Source: Candidatus Staskawiczbacteria bacterium (GTDB lineage Bacteria; Patescibacteriota; Minisyncoccia; Minisyncoccales; Staskawiczbacteraceae). Taken from it: a stretch of DNA of 32,552 bases. The notes beneath the pieces are model-generated. The model worked only from the letters and a program-made list of their open reading frames with translations. It was not told the DNA's origin and made no database searches. Where the stretch lies: contig VGLO01000003.1 of assembly GCA_016866675.1 (NCBI GenBank), positions 1-32,552 of the forward strand, written 5' to 3'. Below, piece after piece: positions 7,440-12,701 of this stretch (within the stretch, counting starts at the first letter, position 1; each line of letters starts with the position of its first letter). Position numbers and translations under genes: made by a program.

Positions 7440-8060
7440 TCAAACAATGAATTCGGTCAGCTTTTCATAGACCGCCCCATTGTCATCAGCTTTGTAGACA
7501 CAAATCTTTTGAAGCGGAAATGACAAATCAATAGGCGGTGTTTCTGGATTAATTTCCGGTACTTTACCTTCTTGGTAGCGAGTTAAAGTCACATGTGGAC
7601 GAAATAATTTATGTGCCAAATCATATCCGGTTTCCTTGGCGTTATTCTGTTGCGCCTCAGTATAGGGTGTAAAGTACCCCTCTTCATAGGGCTGGCCCGG
7701 ATTGATTCTATATTCCTTAAGCTCACTGATCAGCTTTTCATGAAGTGCGACAAATGGAGTTGATTTTTCGTAGGATACCTCAAAATATCGCCCTTTGGTC
7801 ATAAAGTAACCTGTGTGCTTGCACAAGAAAGATTTAGCTCCCTCCATTAAGCCACCAACTGATTTTAAGATATTGGGTATTTGGTCATTAGAAAAACGAG
7901 CCATATAGACTGTCATATGAGGAAACTTTGTTTCCCCATCCAAAACAAACATTGTGCCATCTGACTTAAGTGACTGGCTGATATTTACACACTCAACCCC
8001 TACTTGATCAGAGGGTATGACACAAATATTGATGATTGTAGAATTATCCGGTTTATTCAT
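7440..8060 (-). CDS. 2H phosphoesterase superfamily protein (LigT-like)
   Basis: Members hydrolyse 2',3'-cyclic phosphates or related RNA-derived substrates using two HxT/S motifs. Both are present: PHMTVYM (His48, Thr50) and RPHVTLTRY (His156, Thr158), near-symmetrically placed in 206 residues, consistent with a complete two-lobed fold. The exact substrate cannot be told. The start ATG at 8060 is preceded by AGAAAGG at suitable spacing, unusual for this window, and the base composition is richer in G+C than the neighbours, which may indicate separate acquisition. The stop is TGA at 7442-7440, arguing against a recoded TGA. The gene converges on tRNA-Leu and shares its terminator. A link to RNA-end processing is possible but not shown. 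Confidence 0.85.
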   Translation of the reverse strand: MNKPDNSTIINICVIPSDQVGVECVNISQSLKSDGTMFVLDGETKFPHMTVYMARFSNDQIPNILKSVGGLMEGAKSFLCKHTGYFMTKGRYFEVSYEKSTPFVALHEKLISELKEYRINPGQPYEEGYFTPYTEAQQNNAKETGYDLAHKLFRPHVTLTRYQEGKVPEINPETPPIDLSFPLQKICVYKADDNGAVYEKLTEFIV

Positions 8061-8097
8061 TGCAATAACCTTTCTTAAAATAAGTGGTAAGAACTAG

Positions 8098-8117
8098 ACA
8101 ATAATTTACCACATTTT
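8098..8117 (-). promoter_or_regulatory. Putative extended -10 promoter of 2H phosphoesterase gene; right arm of 20-base inverted repeat
   Basis: Exact reverse complement of 6951-6970. On the - strand TGG-TAAATT covers 8111-8103, about 45 bases before the ATG at 8060. Within it, TTACCAC (8106-8112) also pairs with GTGGTAA (8084-8090), so a local hairpin or operator straddling the start site is possible. Function is inferred. Confidence 0.4.
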
Positions 8118-8127
8118 TTGAATAGAA

Positions 8128-8718
8128 TCAATTAATTAACTCTCTTAACTCTCCCCTTTCTAAAGACTTTATACTTCTGTGCATATTCGAAGACTTGTTT
8201 TTAAATTGTGTTTCTAATATTTGCAAAACATCACCGTGAGAAACTAACAAAATTTTCTTTTGTTGATATATTTTTTCTAAGTCATCAATAAGAGATACCA
8301 CTCTATTTTTGACATTTTCTACAGATTCTTCATTATATTCTGGTTGCCTATTATTACTATCATTACTCCATACTTTTTGATAATTATTTGTACCTGATTT
8401 ATCAAGACTACCAAACCAACGCTCCCTTAACCTCTCATCAATATTAATTTCAATTTTTATACCCAATAATTCTTTAGTAATTTCTGCTGTTCTTTTGCAT
8501 CTAGAAAACGGTGAACAATAAATTATTACTTCACTATCAAGTATTTTTGATTTTTTAGAGTTTTCTATAGAAGTACTTACCTGCTTTTCACCATTTTTAG
8601 TTAACGAATATTCTTCATTAATTGCGTCCTCTAAATTACTTACTATAATCTCTGCTGTGTTTGCCTTGCTCTCTCCATGCCTTAAGGCAAAATATTTGTT
8701 TTTAAGTTTACTAAACAT
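8128..8718 (-). CDS. Histidine phosphatase (phosphoglycerate-mutase-like) family protein
   Basis: A phosphohydrolase of the branch-1 histidine phosphatase superfamily, which forms a phosphohistidine intermediate. The 196 residues begin with FALRHGES (RHGE, residues 13-16, nucleophile His14), have SPFSRCKRTAEI carrying the second conserved Arg, a conserved acidic region (DERLRERWFG), and the second catalytic His in LLVSHGDVLQ. Substrate specificity cannot be inferred; small proteins of this group act on sugar phosphates, nucleotides or cobalamin precursors. It overlaps the upstream PAP2 gene by 8 bases, so the two are co-transcribed with glyA. A paralogue lies at 30474-31034; both share an N-terminal NKY..LRHGE and a C-terminal GE-basic-EL ending. 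Confidence 0.9.
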   Translation of the reverse strand: MFSKLKNKYFALRHGESKANTAEIIVSNLEDAINEEYSLTKNGEKQVSTSIENSKKSKILDSEVIIYCSPFSRCKRTAEITKELLGIKIEINIDERLRERWFGSLDKSGTNNYQKVWSNDSNNRQPEYNEESVENVKNRVVSLIDDLEKIYQQKKILLVSHGDVLQILETQFKNKSSNMHRSIKSLERGELRELIN

Positions 8719-9214
8719 ATAATTTTAATAAATTTATAACAATAAAAGAAATAAACCCAGAAAAAATACCGGCCAAAACATCCAAGGGCCAATGCACGCC
8801 ACAAAATATTCTGGATAATGCTATAAAAAAGCTTACAGTACAAAAAAGCAGTCCAAGTGTTAGATTATAAGGTAAAATTGAAAACGATAAAGCAAAGAAA
8901 ACAGCTGTATGACTTGATGGAAATGAAGGGTATTGAGGTTTTTTGACTAGAGAATTAACCTCTAAAACTTCTTGAGGTCTTTTTCTTTTATATATCTGGT
9001 AAATGGATTGATTAATTATAAACCTAGCAAAAAGCATTGCCAAAAACGGAAAAATTAAAATTTTAATATCTCTATAAAAAAGAGCATATAAAATTATAAT
9101 CAAAATTAAGAAGTACCCTGCGTAAACGGCAAATATTTTTGCAAAAAAATCCAAAAGATTATATTTTTTTGCGTACCCGTTAATTAACTTAAATAAATGT
9201 AAATCTAATTTCAT
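8711..9214 (-). CDS. PAP2-family membrane phosphatase (possible undecaprenyl-diphosphatase)
   Basis: A 167-residue integral membrane phosphatase with about four or five hydrophobic helices. PAP2 motifs are visible: YKRKRP (motif 1, without the usual Lys seven residues before the Arg), PSFPSSHTA (motif 2, catalytic-site His) and SRIFCGVHWPLDV (motif 3, SRxxxxxHxxxD). BcrC-like members dephosphorylate undecaprenyl pyrophosphate to recycle the cell-wall lipid carrier, a sensible role here, but acidic-lipid or sugar-lipid phosphatase activity is equally compatible. The ATG overlaps the end of glyA by 4 bases and the stop overlaps the histidine phosphatase, indicating one operon. Confidence 0.87.
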   Translation of the reverse strand: MKLDLHLFKLINGYAKKYNLLDFFAKIFAVYAGYFLILIIILYALFYRDIKILIFPFLAMLFARFIINQSIYQIYKRKRPQEVLEVNSLVKKPQYPSFPSSHTAVFFALSFSILPYNLTLGLLFCTVSFFIALSRIFCGVHWPLDVLAGIFSGFISFIVINLLKLYV

Positions 9215-10455
9215 TTAGGCAAAGGAAACTTTTTACATAGATTTTTAACTTCCTGACTTATTCTTTTTACCAAATAAGGTTTTGATATGACCTCATTTAT
9301 CCAACCTGCAATTTTTTTCATTTCTTTTTCTTTCATCCCCCTTGTGGTAATGGCTGGAGTGCCCATTCTTATTCCAGATGGCTTAAACGGAGAAGCTGTA
9401 TCATACGGAATACTATTTCTATTGGTAGATATTCCAATACTTTCAAGAAGATTTTGAGCATCTAATCCCGTAATATTTTTATTCCGCAAATCAATCAATA
9501 TTAAATGATTATCAGTGCCACCACTTACAAGATTAAACCCTAATTTACTTAGCTCTTCTCCTAAGGCCTTTGCATTTTTCACAACCTGAGATGCATATTT
9601 GCCAAACGCGGGTGTACTAGCTTCTTTTAAGCAGACTGCGATTGCAGCTATTGAGTTTTCGTGAGGGCCACCCTGTAATCCGGGGAAAACAGCTTTATCA
9701 ATTTTTTTTGATAAATCAGGGTCTTTCTTTAATCCCTTCTTTGTCACCATAATTAGGCCTCCCCTTGGCCCTCTTAATGTTTTATGTGTAGTTGTGGTCA
9801 CAATATCAACATATGGCACAGGGCTTGGATAAACTCCTCCGGCCACTAATCCGGCAACGTGAGCAATATCAGCTACCAAATAAGCTCCCACAGAGTCTGC
9901 AATTTTTCCTAATCTTTTCCAATCAAGTATTCTTGAATAAGCAGAGAATCCCAGCCAAATTAGCTTTGGTTTGTGCTCTTTTGCCAATTTTTCAAATTCT
10001 TCATAGTTCATCAAGTGGGTTTTTTCATATACTCCATAAGATACAGCATTAAAAAATTTTCCCGAAAAACTTACTTTGGCTCCATGAGTCAAATGCCCAC
10101 CCATAGAAAGAGCCATTCCCATAATAGTATCTCCTGGGTCACAGGTGGCCATGTATACTGCGGCGTTTGCAGGAGATCCTGAATGTGGTTGCACATTAAC
10201 GTACTCAACCCCAAAGAGCTTTTTTGCCCTTTCAATGCAAAGATTCTCAACTTCATCAATGAATTGGTTTCCGCCGTAATATCTTTTGCCCGGATATCCT
10301 TCTGCGTATTTGTCGGTCAAAAGCGAGCTCAAGGGTTCTCGCACAGCAGAAGAACAGTGGTTCTCAGAAGGAATCATTTGCAGAGTTGTCTTTTGGCGGT
10401 TAGTTTCCAATTCAATCAATTTTGCTACTTTTTGATCATTATTTTTTAACTTCAT
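9211..10455 (-). CDS. glyA: Serine hydroxymethyltransferase
   Basis: PLP enzyme converting serine and tetrahydrofolate to glycine and methylene-tetrahydrofolate. Conserved segments include LIPSENHCS-like QMIPSENHCSSAV, EGYPGKRYYGG, NVQPHSGSPAN, DIAHVAGLVAGG, and the PLP-lysine loop TTTTHKTLRGPRGG, followed by FPGLQGGPH. An upstream frame extends to 10551, but those 32 codons cross a terminator hairpin and are not family-like; ATG 10455 gives the usual N-terminus (MKLKNNDQKVAKLIELETNRQ) and has GAGAA eight bases before it. ATG 10470 is a weaker alternative. A TATAAA at 10484-10489 (on the - strand) just after the neighbouring terminator may be its -10 box. It heads the glyA-PAP2-phosphatase operon. 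Confidence 0.96.
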   Translation of the reverse strand: MKLKNNDQKVAKLIELETNRQKTTLQMIPSENHCSSAVREPLSSLLTDKYAEGYPGKRYYGGNQFIDEVENLCIERAKKLFGVEYVNVQPHSGSPANAAVYMATCDPGDTIMGMALSMGGHLTHGAKVSFSGKFFNAVSYGVYEKTHLMNYEEFEKLAKEHKPKLIWLGFSAYSRILDWKRLGKIADSVGAYLVADIAHVAGLVAGGVYPSPVPYVDIVTTTTHKTLRGPRGGLIMVTKKGLKKDPDLSKKIDKAVFPGLQGGPHENSIAAIAVCLKEASTPAFGKYASQVVKNAKALGEELSKLGFNLVSGGTDNHLILIDLRNKNITGLDAQNLLESIGISTNRNSIPYDTASPFKPSGIRMGTPAITTRGMKEKEMKKIAGWINEVISKPYLVKRISQEVKNLCKKFPLPK

Positions 10456-10490
10456 ATGTTTTATTCTCATTATTCTATCATTTTTTATAC

Positions 10491-10533
10491 AAAAAAACAG
10501 CGGCCATTCAAGTTGTAAAACCCAAATAGCCGC
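10491..10533 (-). terminator. Intrinsic terminator of the GC-rich interrupted gene
   Basis: On the - strand GCGGCTATTT (10533-10524) pairs with GAATGGCCGC (10509-10500), including two wobbles, over a 14-base loop, followed by TGTTTTTTT down to 10491. It separates the GC-rich unit from glyA. Confidence 0.75.
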
Positions 10534-10538
10534 CTTCA

Positions 10539-10580
10539 TTGCTCGTCTCAACTCTCGCTTTGCGAGGTTTCGTCGAGCAA
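10539..10580. repeat. Interrupted inverted repeat (nested hairpin)
   Basis: TTGCTCG (10539-10545) pairs with CGAGCAA (10574-10580), and inside it CTCGC (10554-10558) pairs with GCGAG (10562-10566) around a three-base loop. It lies between the stop of the interrupted gene and its terminator and is next to a second inverted repeat. Confidence 0.6.
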
Positions 10581-10585
10581 CCCTT

Positions 10586-10624
10586 ATGCCTGCTACGCCA
10601 CGCTTGCGCGTTGCTTCGCAGGCA
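10586..10624. repeat. Imperfect palindrome covering the 3' end of the interrupted gene
   Basis: TGCCTGCTACGCCACGC (10587-10603) faces GCGTTGCTTCGCAGGCA (10608-10624) around a TTGC loop; 14 of 17 positions pair. The outer TGCCTGC...GCAGGCA arms recall the palindrome at 7008-7027. On the - strand it encodes the last residues (LPAKQRASVA) and the stop of the upstream frame, so it looks appended to the gene. Confidence 0.65.
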
Positions 10625-11318
10625 GGACACGTACGGAACGAGAGCGGATATGACTGCCGGAACTGCCCACACCACAGCTGTGGACCTGGACCTTGCCGAA
10701 GTCAGGATACCAGAACATGCACGGCACGCGACCATCCACATCGCGCGAGGCAGGACAGAGTGTCAAGTTCTCGTGATCGAGGTGTTCGCCCGTAGTCAGG
10801 AAGAAAGCCAGTTCCAGAAGCTCGCGCTCCAAGAACGTCATTCCGCGATGGCCTTCCCCATCAAGCTGGTTGGTGGATTTGCCGGCATTTTCCTCATCGG
10901 CCTCCACCACGGCGCGAACACTGATGGCGTAACTGCCATTGGCCGGGTCGCGATCGTTACGCTTGGAGATTTTCTGATCCAGGTTGTCCCCGTACAAGGA
11001 ATATCCACCGCAGCGTTCCTTGATCACGTTCCACACCTTGTTGCGGATGAGACTCTTGGGCACGTAGATAGCCCACTGACCAGCTGGTGCCGCCTCAAAC
11101 TGGTCCACGACCTCTTGGAACTCCTTTTACATGCCGAGTGCCTGACCAACAGCTTTCCAGTTGAGAACAACTGGGAGGTTGGCCGGCTCTGGCCAAGGGT
11201 TCTCCTTGCGGAGAAACTTCTTGGTGGCTTCGAGCCACTCACTTCCATCTTCCCCAGAGAGCTTCTGGAGAAGATCCTCAACTGGTCCACGAACATCGCA
11301 GAGCAGTAACCGACTCAT
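10593..11318 (-). pseudogene. GC-rich gene of unknown function interrupted by an in-frame TAA
   Basis: A reading frame of 242 codons with a TAA at 11129-11127. Part one (63 residues, ATG 11318, preceded by AAGGAG) holds LLLCDVRGPVEDLL, LSGEDGSEWLEATKKFLRKENPW. Part two continues in the same frame for about 177 residues: DNLDQKISKRNDRDP, GSYAISVRAVVEADEE, GMTFLERELLELAFFLTTGEHLD, LTLCPASRDVDGRVPCM, HIRSRSVRV. These blocks match my recollection of an uncharacterised protein family common in patescibacteria, in which both parts form one chain; that was not checked. Directly after the TAA stands AAGGAG, 12 bases before a GTG at 11108, so a separate second gene of 171 residues is the alternative. 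Composition is much richer in G+C than the surroundings, with a perfect promoter, structured leader and terminator, all suggesting a self-contained transferred unit. No function is assigned. Confidence 0.7.
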
Positions 11319-11330
11319 GTCAGTCTCCTT

Positions 11331-11347
11331 GTCCCACAAAATGGGAC
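11331..11347 (-). promoter_or_regulatory. Leader hairpin abutting the Shine-Dalgarno of the interrupted gene
   Basis: On the - strand GTCCCA-TTTTG-TGGGAC forms a perfect six-pair hairpin that ends immediately before AAGGAG (11330-11325). A second small hairpin, TAAAGC-ATCGG-GCTTTA, lies nearer the start site. The placement fits control of ribosome access; the GGAC and GGAG triplets would suit CsrA, but that is speculation. Confidence 0.5.
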
Positions 11348-11394
11348 TAAAATGAACAGTACCGATAAAGCCCGATGCTTTACCTTACGATTTA

Positions 11395-11423
11395 ATTATA
11401 CATCTTTATCTTATTATTGTCAA
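11395..11423 (-). promoter_or_regulatory. Perfect consensus sigma-70 promoter
   Basis: On the - strand TTGACA (11423-11418), a 17-base spacer, and TATAAT (11400-11395). All twelve consensus bases and the ideal spacing match. The start site would be near 11388, giving a leader of about 70 bases to the ATG at 11318. The -35 box lies inside the last codons of tsaC. Confidence 0.9.
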
Positions 11424-11969
11424 GTATCCTTTTGTGAGATCTATAATTGTTGAGGGTTGTGACTTTTTTAAATTCCCCCCATCAATAATAAGTATATCTT
11501 CTTTTCCAAAAACTTTTTCTATTTCTCTTGAGCCAATCATACTTTCACTTCCTGAAATATTTACGGATGTCTGCACTAAAGGCTTATTTATTTTTTTTAG
11601 TAAATTATTTAAAAATTTGTATTTAGGAATTCTTATAGCAATAGTGTTTTTATTAATACCATAAATCTTTACCTCTGCTTTTCTTTGTAAAATAAACGTA
11701 TATTTCCCTGGCCAATGCCCTTTTAGTGTTTTCTCCTGGTCTTTGCTTATTTCTGCAAACTCTTTTGCCATTTTTAAATCTTTAACAAAAACCGGTAAGG
11801 GTTTTGATTTTGGTCTTTTTTTTATTTTATAAATTTTTTCAACGGCTTTTTTATTTGAGGCATCAGCCAAAAATCCATAGACGGTATCTGTTGGACAAAT
11901 AATAACGCCTCCACTTTTTATTTCTAAAATAGCCTCATTAAGCGCTAGTTTTTCCTTTATTACTTTCAT
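11406..11969 (-). CDS. tsaC: Threonylcarbamoyl-AMP synthase (Sua5/YrdC/TsaC family)
   Basis: Makes threonylcarbamoyl-adenylate from threonine, bicarbonate and ATP for the universal t6A37 modification of ANN-decoding tRNAs. The 187-residue single-domain protein has GGVIICPTDTVYGFLADA, KIKKRPKSKPLPVFV (the KxR-SxP substrate-binding segment), WPGKYTFIL, TIAIRIPKY and LVQTSVNISGSES, all in family order; there is no C-terminal Sua5 domain. It overlaps the nucleotidyltransferase gene by 32 bases and so is probably translated from the leuS operon message. Its last codons include TTG ACA, which serve as the -35 box of the next gene's promoter. The TsaD/B/E partners are not in the window. Confidence 0.94.
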   Translation of the reverse strand: MKVIKEKLALNEAILEIKSGGVIICPTDTVYGFLADASNKKAVEKIYKIKKRPKSKPLPVFVKDLKMAKEFAEISKDQEKTLKGHWPGKYTFILQRKAEVKIYGINKNTIAIRIPKYKFLNNLLKKINKPLVQTSVNISGSESMIGSREIEKVFGKEDILIIDGGNLKKSQPSTIIDLTKGYLTIIR

Positions 11970-12699
11970 TTTTTAAAAATTCTTCAAATTTAGATACATC
12001 TTCTGGTCTGCCAAAATCCATCCAATAATCAGTAAATCTTTTTACTTTTACTTTATTTTCTTTGGCCAACAATGATATTGCGTCTGTAATTTCATACTCT
12101 CCTCTTGGAGACTTTTGGAGATTAAAAATTTTATCAAAAATAACTGGTGTAAATTTATACAAGCTTGTATTAATTAAGTTGCCAATAAATTCCTTTGGTT
12201 TTTCTACAATTTTTTCCAAATATTCCCCTTTTTCAACTAAAACTCCAAATTTTTCTGGACTACTACTTTCAACTCCAGCCACATAGCAGTATTCATCGTT
12301 TATATTTAATGCCACGAGCTGATCTTTTGTGTAGAAGTTATCTCCTACTAGTGAGATAAAATTTTCTTTGCCCACAATATCTTTAACGCATTTTATAGGA
12401 CATGCCGTGCCATACTCTTTTTCTTTTGGACCTAAAATATCAAATTGATTTACAATTTTTATATTTGGAGTTTGGTTTTTAAAACTATAAGTTTTTAAAA
12501 ACTCACTTATCATGTCTTCGCGAAATCCTACCACCATAATAATTTCTAAATAACCGGCACTCAAAATATTATCTAATAAATAGGCTAAAAATGGCCTGTC
12601 CTTTACTTCAATTAAGTGTTTTGACTTATCTTTTGAAAGGTCTAACATTCTTGTGCCTTGCCCCGCAGCTGAAATTACAACCTTCTTTATACTATTCAT
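11938..12699 (-). CDS. Sugar-phosphate nucleotidyltransferase (GT-A NTP transferase)
   Basis: Transfers an NMP group to a sugar (or choline/alditol) phosphate to make an activated sugar. The 253 residues open with VVISAAGQGTRML, the GxGTR nucleotide-binding loop, then SKHLIEVKDRPFLAYLL (here SK replaces the usual PK), VVGF, a metal-binding Asp in ISLVGDNFY, GVLVE...VEKPKE, and a late DYWMDFGRPED. The substrate cannot be decided; glucose-1-phosphate thymidylyl/uridylyltransferase and similar enzymes share this pattern. There is no left-handed beta-helix extension. It starts 2 bases after the leuS stop and overlaps tsaC, so it is the middle gene of a three-gene unit. Confidence 0.85.
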   Translation of the reverse strand: MNSIKKVVISAAGQGTRMLDLSKDKSKHLIEVKDRPFLAYLLDNILSAGYLEIIMVVGFREDMISEFLKTYSFKNQTPNIKIVNQFDILGPKEKEYGTACPIKCVKDIVGKENFISLVGDNFYTKDQLVALNINDEYCYVAGVESSSPEKFGVLVEKGEYLEKIVEKPKEFIGNLINTSLYKFTPVIFDKIFNLQKSPRGEYEITDAISLLAKENKVKVKRFTDYWMDFGRPEDVSKFEEFLKNESNKGKTSA

Positions 12700-12701
12700 A
12701 A

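Noticed and set aside
7440..7442. Recoding of TGA as glycine (code 25, used by some patescibacterial lineages)
   Set aside because: The 2H phosphoesterase frame ends with TGA and reading on gives only the terminator hairpin; no gene needs TGA read as an amino acid.
8084..8119. Hairpin followed by TTTTTT on the + strand as a terminator
   Set aside because: There is no + strand gene before it; it overlaps the inverted-repeat promoter of the - strand gene, so an operator or chance pairing is more likely.
10456..10551. N-terminal extension of glyA
   Set aside because: It crosses the terminator of the neighbouring gene and does not match the SHMT N-terminus.
11127..11129. TAA as a reassigned codon genome-wide
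   Set aside because: TAA ends many other genes here (pth, mfd, rel, csrA, metG) at the expected length, so any recoding would be local to this gene.
10539..11309. Long + strand reading frame of 256 codons across the GC-rich region
   Set aside because: It is antisense to the frame with promoter, Shine-Dalgarno and family-like blocks; it begins in a hairpin repeat, has no ribosome site, and GC-rich DNA often leaves the opposite strand open.
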